A stretch of 64,000 nucleotides of DNA from positions 4,296,001 to 4,360,000 of the forward strand of contig NZ_CP040244.1 of NCBI RefSeq assembly GCF_005517195.1, given 5' to 3'. Below are positions 25,578 to 32,798 of the stretch, piece by piece (position 1 is the stretch's first letter; every line of letters starts with the position of its first letter). A program made the position numbers and the translations under genes. The stretch is from Streptomyces vilmorinianum (GTDB taxonomy: Bacteria; Actinomycetota; Actinomycetes; Streptomycetales; Streptomycetaceae). The notes beneath the pieces were generated by a model. The model did no database searches. It worked only from the letters and a program-made list of their open reading frames with translations, and had not been told where the DNA came from.

Positions 25578-25624
25578 TTGTTATACGTTCCGTCTAACAG
25601 CTTGCTAGACGCCGCGTCTAACAA
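25578..25624. promoter_or_regulatory. Tandem TetR-type operators before the diiron oxygenase gene
   Basis: Two palindromes of identical design lie side by side. The first has TGTTATACG (25579-25587), three bases and CGTCTAACA (25591-25599). The second has TTGCTAGACG (25602-25611), three bases and CGTCTAACAA (25615-25624). The half-site TGTTAGACG separated by three bases is typical of TetR-family operators. They lie 42-88 bases before the oxygenase start. No TetR gene is in the window, so the regulator is elsewhere. Confidence 0.75.
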
Positions 25625-25665
25625 GCGTGGGTGGCACTCGACGTCTCGATTCAAGGAGCCGCACC

Positions 25666-26580
25666 ATGGCACGCAGCACCGTCCGGCCGGAGACCCAGGA
25701 CCGGCACGCCGAGCAGGAGGTCGCCCGGCGACTGCTCGACTCGGCCGCGCAGCTGTCGTACGACCCGGTCGCCGAGGTGGACTGGGACACCCCTCTGGAC
25801 AAGGACTTCCACGGCGCGAGCCCCGAGTGGAGCACGCTCTACGGCACGGCGTACTGGCGCGAGTTGAACGACGCGCAGCAGAAGGAGCTGACGCGGCAGG
25901 AGGCCGCCTCGGTGGCCAGTACGGGCATCTGGTTCGAGATGATCCTGCAGCAGATGGTGCTGCGCGACATGTACACCAAGGACCCCACCGACCCGCGCTT
26001 CCAGTGGGCGCTCACCGAGATCGCCGACGAGTGCCGGCACTCCGTCATGTTCGCGCGCGGCGCGGCGAAGCTGGGCGCCCCGGCCTACCGGCCGCGCCGG
26101 GCGGTGATGGAGCTCGGCCGGGTCTTCAAGACCCTCGCCTTCGGCGAGGCCGCCTACGCCGCGATCCTGGTCGCCGAGGAGGTCCTCGACGTCATGCAGC
26201 GGGACTGGATGCGCGACGAGCAGGTGGCGCCCTTCGTCCGGACCATCAACAACATCCATGTCGTGGAGGAGTCGCGGCACATGAAGTTCGCCCGCGACGA
26301 GACCCGCAAGCGGCTGCGGCACGCGGGCCCGCTGCGCCGGCACCTCAACGCGTTCGTGATCGCGGTCGCCTCGTACGTCATCGTCACCAGCATGGTGAAC
26401 CGGAACGTCTACGCGTACGCCGGCCTCGACACGCGGCGCGCGGTCACCGAGGCGAAGGCCAACGAGCACCATCGCTCGCTGATGCGCTCGAGCTGCTCGG
26501 GCCTCATGGAGTTCCTGGCCTCGGCCGGGCTCCTCACCAGGCCCGCGCTCTTCTTCTACAAGCGCGCCCACCTGATCTGA
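25666..26580 (+). CDS. AurF-like diiron oxygenase
   Basis: A 304-residue helical protein of the p-aminobenzoate N-oxygenase AurF family. The non-haem diiron ligands can be placed by spacing: E91, E122 and H125 (IADECRHSVMF), E171, then H198, E202 and H205 (NNIHVVEESRHMKFA). Spacings 122/125 and 171/198/202/205 equal those of AurF (136/139 and 196/223/227/230). Related enzymes oxidise aryl-amines to nitro compounds or hydroxylate alkyl chains; no substrate can be named here. ATG 25666 has AAGGAG seven bases upstream. The FprB-like reductase 63 bases downstream is the obvious electron donor. Tandem TetR-type operators precede it. Confidence 0.88.
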   Translation: MARSTVRPETQDRHAEQEVARRLLDSAAQLSYDPVAEVDWDTPLDKDFHGASPEWSTLYGTAYWRELNDAQQKELTRQEAASVASTGIWFEMILQQMVLRDMYTKDPTDPRFQWALTEIADECRHSVMFARGAAKLGAPAYRPRRAVMELGRVFKTLAFGEAAYAAILVAEEVLDVMQRDWMRDEQVAPFVRTINNIHVVEESRHMKFARDETRKRLRHAGPLRRHLNAFVIAVASYVIVTSMVNRNVYAYAGLDTRRAVTEAKANEHHRSLMRSSCSGLMEFLASAGLLTRPALFFYKRAHLI

Positions 26581-26640
26581 CCCGAGCCGACCGACCGAGC
26601 CGACCCACCGAGCCGACCCATCGAGCCGAGCTGAGCCGAC
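26581..26640. repeat. Short imperfect tandem repeat after the oxygenase stop
   Basis: Four to five copies of a unit close to CCGAGCCGACC(G/C)A fill the whole gap between the oxygenase stop and the reductase start. No ribosome site is evident inside it. Confidence 0.6.
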
Positions 26641-26643
26641 GAC

Positions 26644-28302
26644 ATGACCTACGCCATCACCCAGACGTGCTGCAGCGACGCCACCTGCGTCGCCGTGTGC
26701 CCCGTCAACTGCATCCATCCGACGCCGCAGGAGCGTGCCTTCGGCAGCACGGAGATGCTCCACATCGACCCGAAGGCCTGCATCGACTGCGGCGCCTGCG
26801 CCGACGCCTGCCCGGTCGACGCGATCTTCCCGGTGGACAGCCTCTCCACGGAGCAGCGGCCGTACGCGGACATCAACGCGGCGTACTTCGCGGACCGGGA
26901 GCCCGAACCCGTAACCCCCGGACCGAACTTCCACGCCTGGGGCGCGCCGGCCTTCGAGCGCAGCCTGCCGTCCGACTTCGCGCCGCTCCGGGTCGCGGTC
27001 GTCGGCACCGGCCCGGCCGGGATGTACGCGGCCGAGGATCTGCTCCTGCACACCGACGCCGAGGTCACCCTGGTGGACCGGCTGCCCGTGGCCGGCGGTC
27101 TGGTCCGCTACGGCGTGGCGCCCGACCACCCGGCGACGAAGAAGGTGGGCGACACCTTCTCCCGCTTCCACCGCCATCCGCGGGTACGGATGCACCTGGG
27201 CGTCGAGATCGGCAAGGACGTCACCGCGGAGGAGCTCGCCGCGCACCACGACGCGGTCGTCTACGCCGTGGGGGCCTCCGCCGACCGCCGGCTCGGGATC
27301 CCGGGCGAGGACCTGGCGGGCTGTGTCCCGGCGACCGCGTTCGTGTCCTGGTACAACGCCCACCCCGAGGTCGCGCCGGACACGGTCGACCTGTCCGCCG
27401 AGCGTGTCGTCGTGGTCGGCAACGGCAACGTCGCCCTCGATGTCGCCCGCATCCTCGTGATGGATCCGCGGACGCTCGCCGGCACCGACATCGCCGACCA
27501 CGCGCTCGCGGCGCTGCGCGCCTCGCGGGTGCGCGAGGTGGTCGTGCTCGGGCGGCGCGGCCCCGAGCACGCCGCGTACACCGCGTCCGAACTGCTCGCG
27601 CTCACCCACCTGCCCGGCGTGGAGCTGGTCGTCGACGACCACGATCCGCGGACCGGCGCGGCGATCGACGCCGCGGAGCCCTGCGACAAGGCGGCGCTAC
27701 TGCGGGGAGTGACGCGCGAGACCGTGGACTGGTCGCGTACGCCGACGGCTTCGTCCGCTCGTCGCATCGTGCTCCGGTTCCACTCCGCGCCCGTGGCGCT
27801 GCTCGGGGACGACGGCCGTGTGCGGGGCGCGCGCGTGACGGACGGTCAACGGGAGTCGGAGGTGCCGGCCGGCCTGATCGTGCGGGCGATCGGCTACCGC
27901 GGTGTGCCGGTGCCCGGGCTGCCCTTCGACCCGACGACCGGCACCGTGCCGCACGAGCGCGGCCGCGTCGCCGGGATGCCGGGAACGTACGTGGTCGGCT
28001 GGATCAAGCGCGGCCCCTCGGGCGGCATCGGGGCCAACCGGACCTGCGCCGCCGAGACGATCGGCACGCTCCTGGCCGACGCCGTCGCCGGCGCCCTGCC
28101 CGCGCCGACCCGCACCCTCCAGGCCTTTCGGCGCCTGACGCGCAGGCGCGGCGGGCAGGTCGTCGACGCCCGGGGACTGGCCGCCATCGACCGGGCCGAG
28201 GTGGCGCGCGGGCGCGCGGCGGGCCGGCCACGGGTCAAGCTCGGCACCGTGCCCGAACTGGTCGCGGCGGCGAAGGGCGGTCGCCTGCGACGGACGAGGT
28301 GA
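26644..28302 (+). CDS. fprB: Ferredoxin-fused ferredoxin-NADP reductase (FprB-like)
   Basis: A 552-residue fusion. Residues 1-75 are a bacterial-type ferredoxin with two cluster motifs, CVAVCPVNCIHP and CIDCGACADACPVD. From about residue 115 an adrenodoxin-reductase-like flavoprotein follows, with an FAD fold (VAVVGTGPAGMYAAEDL), AGGLVRYGVAPDHPATKKV, an NADP fold (VVVVGNGNVALDVARILV) and the C-terminal WIKRGPSGGIGANRTCA. This architecture is that of mycobacterial FprB. It moves electrons from NADPH through its own iron-sulphur domain, presumably to the adjacent diiron oxygenase (inference from synteny). The ATG at 26644 has no clear ribosome site, so translation may depend on coupling. The stop lies in a 14-base tandem repeat. 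Confidence 0.92.
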   Translation: MTYAITQTCCSDATCVAVCPVNCIHPTPQERAFGSTEMLHIDPKACIDCGACADACPVDAIFPVDSLSTEQRPYADINAAYFADREPEPVTPGPNFHAWGAPAFERSLPSDFAPLRVAVVGTGPAGMYAAEDLLLHTDAEVTLVDRLPVAGGLVRYGVAPDHPATKKVGDTFSRFHRHPRVRMHLGVEIGKDVTAEELAAHHDAVVYAVGASADRRLGIPGEDLAGCVPATAFVSWYNAHPEVAPDTVDLSAERVVVVGNGNVALDVARILVMDPRTLAGTDIADHALAALRASRVREVVVLGRRGPEHAAYTASELLALTHLPGVELVVDDHDPRTGAAIDAAEPCDKAALLRGVTRETVDWSRTPTASSARRIVLRFHSAPVALLGDDGRVRGARVTDGQRESEVPAGLIVRAIGYRGVPVPGLPFDPTTGTVPHERGRVAGMPGTYVVGWIKRGPSGGIGANRTCAAETIGTLLADAVAGALPAPTRTLQAFRRLTRRRGGQVVDARGLAAIDRAEVARGRAAGRPRVKLGTVPELVAAAKGGRLRRTR

Positions 28303-28352
28303 GCAGGACGAGGTGAGCAGGAGGAAGTGAGCAGGAGGAAGTGAGCAGGACG
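28299..28352. repeat. 14-base tandem repeat starting at the fprB stop codon
   Basis: Nearly four copies of GTGAGCAGGA(C/G)GA(G/A) begin at 28299, 28313, 28327 and 28341. The stop TGA (28300-28302) lies in the first copy, and each further copy repeats a TGA, giving back-up stops in more than one frame. Confidence 0.85.
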
Positions 28353-28389
28353 CGCCGAGCCGGACACGCCGAACCGGGCGGCGCTCGGC

Positions 28390-29034
28390 TCAGTCGACGA
28401 CCTTCTGCCACGCCGTGGTGCCGAGCAGCCCGGTCTCACCGATGTCCAGGCCGCCCTCCGGCTCCACCGTCTGGCGCTCCGCCCCGGCGGCCGGGCCGAT
28501 CTCCACGTACACGCCACTCCCCCGCAGGCTCGCGGCGTCGACGGCGGAGTAGCGCCAGACGAACACACTGCGCGCGGACTCCCCGGGCTTCAGCGTCACG
28601 GGGTGCGGTCCCGGGTCGTCGAGCCGGGTGATCGGCTCCGGCCCCTTGAGCACGGTGACGTCCATGCGCGCGCGGTTCACGTCGCGTACCCGCACATCGG
28701 GGTAGCCGTTCAACCGCTGCTCGCGGACACCGCAGTTGGTGAGGGTCACGGGCATGGAACGCAGCCCCATGGCGGCGTTCACCATGCCGGTCGTCACCCG
28801 GACGCCCGTGGACGGGCAGCCCTGCGGGCCCGTGGGGGCGGGCGACGCGCCGGGACGCGGACCGGTGATGGGCGGCTCGGCCGGGGCAGCGGTCACCGAC
28901 GGCTTCGGCCGCGCGCCCGCTCCGGTCCGGGCCGGATCGGCCTCTCGGTCGAGTTCGGCGCCGAGGCCGCACCCGGTGGTGAGAACGGCGGCCGCCGCCA
29001 AGCTCAGGGCGAGTCTCGTGGGTATGGCCGTCAT
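28390..29034 (-). CDS. DUF4232 lipoprotein
   Basis: A 214-residue lipoprotein with signal MTAIPTRLALSLAAAAVL and lipobox VLTTGCG (Cys at about 22). A Pro/Ala-rich linker (about 28-70) precedes a DUF4232 beta-sandwich, with CPSTGVRVTTGMVNAAMGLR, VTLTNCGVREQRLNGYPDV and LKPGESARSVFVWRYSAVD. The two Cys (about 74 and 101) may form a disulphide. Such proteins are common on streptomycete surfaces and have no known function. It ends facing fprB and lies six bases after the YciO/TsaC-like gene on the same strand. Confidence 0.88.
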   Translation of the reverse strand: MTAIPTRLALSLAAAAVLTTGCGLGAELDREADPARTGAGARPKPSVTAAPAEPPITGPRPGASPAPTGPQGCPSTGVRVTTGMVNAAMGLRSMPVTLTNCGVREQRLNGYPDVRVRDVNRARMDVTVLKGPEPITRLDDPGPHPVTLKPGESARSVFVWRYSAVDAASLRGSGVYVEIGPAAGAERQTVEPEGGLDIGETGLLGTTAWQKVVD

Positions 29035-29040
29035 GCGCGG

Positions 29041-29661
29041 TCACTCGAACCGTGTGGTGTCGCCCGCCCCGCGGCGTACGACCTCCGGCTCGCCGCTCGA
29101 GAAGTCGATGACCGTCGTCGGCTCCGTACCGCAGTCGCCCGAGTCGACCACGGCGTCCACCGCGTGGTCGAGGCGCTCCTTGATCTCCCAGCCCTGGGTC
29201 ATCGGCTCGTCCTCGCCGGGCAGGAGCAGCGTGCTGGACAGGAGGGGCTCGCCGAGTTCCTCGACGAGGGCCTGGGCGACGACGTGGTCGGGGATCCGGA
29301 CGCCGACCGTCTTCTTCTTCGGGTGCAGCAGCTGACGCGGCACCTCCTTCGTCGCGGGCAGGATGAAGGTGTAACTGCCGGGCGTCGCCGCCTTGATCGC
29401 GCGGAACACGTCGTTGTCGACGTGCACGAACTGACCGAGCTGCGCGAAGTTCTGGCACACCAGGGTGAAGTGGTGGCGGTCGTCCAGGTCGCGGATGGAG
29501 CGGATCCGGCCGATGCCGTCACGGCTGCCGAGCCGGCAGCCCAGCGCGTAGCAGGAATCCGTGGGGTACGCGACGAGCGCGCCGGAGCGGATGCTGTCGG
29601 CCACACTGCTGATGGTGCGCCGCTGGGGGTTCTCGGGGTGTACGTCGAAGTACTTCGCCAT
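29041..29661 (-). CDS. YciO/Sua5/TsaC-family protein (L-threonylcarbamoyladenylate synthase fold)
   Basis: A 206-residue cytoplasmic protein of the YrdC-like fold. The nucleotide/threonine pocket motifs are visible: GALVAYPTDSCYALGCRLGS (residues 27-46), IRDLDDRHHFTLVCQNFAQL and PGSYTFILPATKEVPRQLLH. The KxR-type signature around the DRHHF block fits the YciO branch more than the essential TsaC/Sua5 proteins that make t6A in tRNA, and its exact role is uncertain. It is likely co-transcribed with the downstream lipoprotein gene by closeness only. Confidence 0.88.
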   Translation of the reverse strand: MAKYFDVHPENPQRRTISSVADSIRSGALVAYPTDSCYALGCRLGSRDGIGRIRSIRDLDDRHHFTLVCQNFAQLGQFVHVDNDVFRAIKAATPGSYTFILPATKEVPRQLLHPKKKTVGVRIPDHVVAQALVEELGEPLLSSTLLLPGEDEPMTQGWEIKERLDHAVDAVVDSGDCGTEPTTVIDFSSGEPEVVRRGAGDTTRFE

Positions 29662-29748
29662 GCGGGCAGTCTAGGTTCCCGGCGGGTCCGGCCCGGGACG
29701 GCGGGCCGGTGCGGGGTCACCGCACGTTCGGGCGGGGGCGCGGGGGCC

Positions 29749-30327
29749 TCAGGCGGCGAGGCCGAGCTCCTGGCGCACGACGATCGCGTTGAGCCGGATC
29801 GTGTACGGGGCGACGTCCGAGAGCTCCAGGGCGCCCACCTTCTCCTTCTCCAGACCGACCGTCACATCGATACAGAAGGCGATCGCGTACAGGTACCCGC
29901 CGGTCTCCTCGTCCTGCAGGGCGAAGAACAGGTCGCGGTAGTAGCTCGTGCGGTCGGTGGCCTCCTCGTGGTACGAGAGCCCGGGCTCGCCCTCCTGTGC
30001 GGCGAGGCCCGTGAACGCGCGGGCGAGCTCCTGCTCGATGGTGTCCCAGAAGGAGGCGTCGGCGAGCTCGCCCGGAAGGGCCTGGCGGACGGCCTCCTTG
30101 AGGGAGAGCACCATGACCATGACGGGGGCGTGCTCCTGGAGGCCCCAGCCGCGGACCATCTTCACGATGTCGCTGTCGGGGATGGCGGCGGCGGCCTGCC
30201 GGATGTTGTCGAAGTCGAAGTTGACGGTCGCCGGGGCGATCGCCTCCTGGAACAGCCGGTCCACGGCCCGGGCCTGGTCGAGATGGTCCGGGCCCACCTC
30301 GATGACGGTCTTGAAACTGGCGGTCAT
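29749..30327 (-). CDS. Unrecognised acidic 192-residue protein
   Basis: I do not recognise a family. The protein starts MTASFKTVIEVGPDHLDQ at ATG 30327, well supported by GGAGG eight bases upstream. It has no signal peptide or membrane segment and is acidic, with mixed alpha/beta content. Stretches that look conserved are TVNFDFDNIRQAAAAI, FWDTIEQELARAFTGL, TSYYRDLFFALQDEETGGYL and YAIAFCIDVTVGLEKEKV. Codon use is typical for the window. It faces the Tm-1-like gene divergently across 157 bases and lies 87 bases upstream of the YciO-like gene. It could be a small enzyme or binding protein of the cytoplasm. Confidence 0.75.
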   Translation of the reverse strand: MTASFKTVIEVGPDHLDQARAVDRLFQEAIAPATVNFDFDNIRQAAAAIPDSDIVKMVRGWGLQEHAPVMVMVLSLKEAVRQALPGELADASFWDTIEQELARAFTGLAAQEGEPGLSYHEEATDRTSYYRDLFFALQDEETGGYLYAIAFCIDVTVGLEKEKVGALELSDVAPYTIRLNAIVVRQELGLAA

Positions 30328-30484
30328 GACTCCTCCTGCGGTGTCAGGGTGATCAAGAGGGGTCAGTATGCCGAGCCGGCCCGCGCGCGGCGACGGCGTC
30401 CCGCCGTACGGACGGCGGCGGCGTCGTCTGGCGGCCGGCAGCCACGGTCTTGTCGCTCTGCCGACTTTCGCTGACAGTACGGGG

Positions 30485-31726
30485 ATGGCGATCGTTGTGC
30501 TGGTGGGCACGCTGGACACCAAGGGGCTCGAGTACGGATGGCTGCGCGAGCGGCTGCTGCGCCACGGGGTCGAGGTCCTCGTGGTCGACACGGGGGTGAT
30601 CGGTACCGCGCGGATACCCGCCGACGTCCCGCGCGACGCGGTGGCCCGGGCGGCCGGGACGGAACTGACGCGGTTACGGGACGAGTCGGACCGCGGCGCC
30701 GCCGTCACGGCCATGGCGCGCGGCGCGGCCGAGATCGTGCGGCGGCTGCACGCGGAGGGCAGGCTCCACGGGGTGCTCGCCCTCGGCGGCAGCGGCGGTA
30801 CGTCGATCGCGACCCGCGCGATGCGGGCGCTGCCGCTCGGGGTGCCGAAGGTGATGGTGTCCTCGATGGCCTCGGGCGATGTCGCGCGCTACGTCGGCTC
30901 CTCGGACATCACGATGATGTACAGCGTGGTCGACATCGCCGGGGTCAACCGGCTGTCGGCCCCGATCCTGGCGAACGCCGTCGCCGCCGTCGCCGGTATG
31001 GCGCGGGGTTTCGCCGCCGCGGCGGCGCGGCCGGCCGGCCACCTCGGGGGCGACAGGCCGATGATCGCGGCGAGCATGGCGGGCGTGACGACCCCCGGCG
31101 TCGACGCGGCCCGCGAGCGGCTGACCGAGCACGACTACGAGGTGCTGGTCTTCCACGCGAGCGGGTCCGGGGGCCGGACCCTCGAATCGCTGGCGGAGCA
31201 GCGGACGTTCGCGGGCGTCCTGGACCTGACGCTCTGTGAGCTCGCCGACGATCTCTGCGGCGGCATCCTGACGGCGGGTCCCGACCGACTGCTCGCCGCC
31301 GGGCGCGCGGGGGTTCCGCAGGTGGTGAGCCCGGGCGCGCTGGACCTGGTGAAGTTCGGCCCGCCCGACACGGTCCCGGCGCACATGCGGACGCGCGACG
31401 TACGGGTGCACAACCCGTCCATCACGGTCGTGCGGACGACGGCCGGGGAGTGCGCCGAACTCGGGACGCGGGTCGCGGCGAAACTGCGGACCGCCACCGG
31501 CCCGGCGGCGGTGTGCCTGCCGCTGCGCGGGCTCTCCACCCTGGGGGCGCCGGGCGGCCCGTACCACGATCCGGCCGTGGACGAGGCTCTGTTCAGCGCG
31601 GTCCGGGACGGGCTGAGGGGCAGCGCCGTCGAGGTCGTCGAGATCGACACGCACCTCAACGACCCGTCGTTCGGCCGCGCGGCCGCGGATCTGCTGCACC
31701 GCCTGATCGAGGGAGGGGGCGCCTAG
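30485..31726 (+). CDS. Tm-1-like ATP-binding domain protein (UPF0261)
   Basis: A 413-residue soluble protein of the UPF0261/Tm-1-like family. It begins MAIVVLVGTLDTKGLEYGWL at ATG 30485; the family's LGTLDTKG start is clear. Other conserved parts are GVLALGGSGGTSIATRAMRA (about residues 98-117), GVPKVMVSSMASGDVARYVG and VSPGALDLVKFGPPDTVPAH. Relatives include the tomato Tm-1 virus-resistance protein N-domain; bacterial members often sit beside or are fused to a PEP-hydrolase-like TIM barrel, which is absent here. Codon 64 is TTA (30674-30676), which in streptomycetes makes translation depend on the bldA tRNA. The reaction is unknown. Confidence 0.88.
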   Translation: MAIVVLVGTLDTKGLEYGWLRERLLRHGVEVLVVDTGVIGTARIPADVPRDAVARAAGTELTRLRDESDRGAAVTAMARGAAEIVRRLHAEGRLHGVLALGGSGGTSIATRAMRALPLGVPKVMVSSMASGDVARYVGSSDITMMYSVVDIAGVNRLSAPILANAVAAVAGMARGFAAAAARPAGHLGGDRPMIAASMAGVTTPGVDAARERLTEHDYEVLVFHASGSGGRTLESLAEQRTFAGVLDLTLCELADDLCGGILTAGPDRLLAAGRAGVPQVVSPGALDLVKFGPPDTVPAHMRTRDVRVHNPSITVVRTTAGECAELGTRVAAKLRTATGPAAVCLPLRGLSTLGAPGGPYHDPAVDEALFSAVRDGLRGSAVEVVEIDTHLNDPSFGRAAADLLHRLIEGGGA

Positions 31727-31811
31727 CCAGGGCCTGTCCGGCGGATCATGGCCGGGCCGGGGCCGGCCTCGGTCGGATCAGTCGACCTCCTGGAGGAGGG
31801 TCGCCTGGTTG

Positions 31812-32798
31812 GTGCCCTCGATGACACCGCCGCGCCACGGCGCCGACAGCGAGAACGGCGACCGCGTGGACGACCCGTCCGAGGACGCGCTGTTCATGCT
31901 GATCAGCGAACTCAACGACTCCGACAACACCTTCGTCGTCATTCAGCCCGACGAGGACGACCCCCTCTGGTTCGCCTCGGTGGCCGTCCTGGACGAGGGC
32001 GGCTACGAGGTCGTCCGACGCCACACCACCCGCAACGAGCACGAGGTCACCACGGCGACCAGCGTCAGCGACATCGCCCGTGACCTCACCATCTGGATGG
32101 CCGCCCGCGCCTTCCCCGGACGGCCGACCAGCCAGGTCACCGACCTCTCAAGCACGGCCCAGCCCGGTGCTCACCCGCGCAGGTCGGCCAGGCGGCGGCG
32201 GTCGAGCGGGGAGGCGCGGCGGTCCAGGCGCTCTTCCAGAAGGTGGCGGGCCGCGTCGCTGTGGCCCGCCTCCAGCAGGGCGTACAGCAGTGTCTCCTCG
32301 ACGACTTCGCGCTGCGCGGCGCTGCCGCCCACGCGGCGCAGGGTCGGCAGCAGGCCGCGCAGTCCGTCCACCGCGGTGGTCCACTGCTCCTCCAGGACGG
32401 CCTCAAGGGCGCGGCAGAGCGGGACGATGACCTCCCGCTGTACGGCGTCGGCGCCGCTGGCGTGGGTGCGCAGCCGGCGGAGTGCGGGCAGATCGCCCGC
32501 GGCGGTGAGGGCGACGGCGCTGTGCAGGGCGGTGAACGCGGTCGCGGGGCGCTCGACCAGATCGCCGGCGACCGCGTCGAGGACGCCGTCGGCGGGGACG
32601 CGGCCCGTCCAGTTCCGCGACATCCGGGCCCGCCACAGGAGCGATCCGGAGTCGACGAGCGCCCGTACGCCGTTGACCTGGCTCGGGGCGAGCTGGGCGA
32701 ACCAGCGGCGGCGTACCGCGTCGGAGTCGTCGAGGGCGAGTTCGTGCAGCGCCACGTGCCAGGAGAAGTGCGCGCGGTGGACGGCGCCCCGGCCCTGA
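31812..32798 (+). CDS. Small conserved-looking protein with an over-long reading frame
   Basis: The first about 105 codons look like a real acidic protein: SEDALFMLISELNDSDNTFV, PLWFASVAVLDEGGYEVV and SVSDIARDLTIWMAARAFPG, with sensible residue composition and a good GGAGGAGGG site (31792-31800) before TTG 31809 or GTG 31812. After about 32130 the frame has no stop and continues as Arg/Ser-rich sequence typical of an antisense shadow, running 628 bases into the 3' end of the convergent flavoprotein gene until 32798. Either the original stop was lost or the protein carries a non-homologous tail. I do not recognise a function. The start is uncertain among 31809, 31812 and 31821. Confidence 0.45.
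   Translation: MPSMTPPRHGADSENGDRVDDPSEDALFMLISELNDSDNTFVVIQPDEDDPLWFASVAVLDEGGYEVVRRHTTRNEHEVTTATSVSDIARDLTIWMAARAFPGRPTSQVTDLSSTAQPGAHPRRSARRRRSSGEARRSRRSSRRWRAASLWPASSRAYSSVSSTTSRCAALPPTRRRVGSRPRSPSTAVVHCSSRTASRARQSGTMTSRCTASAPLAWVRSRRSAGRSPAAVRATALCRAVNAVAGRSTRSPATASRTPSAGTRPVQFRDIRARHRSDPESTSARTPLTWLGASWANQRRRTASESSRASSCSATCQEKCARWTAPRP

Noticed and set aside
25666..28302. An antibiotic biosynthetic cluster around the AurF-like gene
   Set aside because: No polyketide, peptide synthetase, tailoring or export genes are adjacent; only the reductase is linked.
28299..28352. CRISPR-like array
   Set aside because: The 14-base units are directly adjacent without spacers; it is a simple tandem repeat at a stop codon.
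28354..28389. Terminator after the fprB gene
   Set aside because: The GCCGAGC/GCTCGGC arms are only 7 bases with a 22-base loop; too weak to list as a feature.
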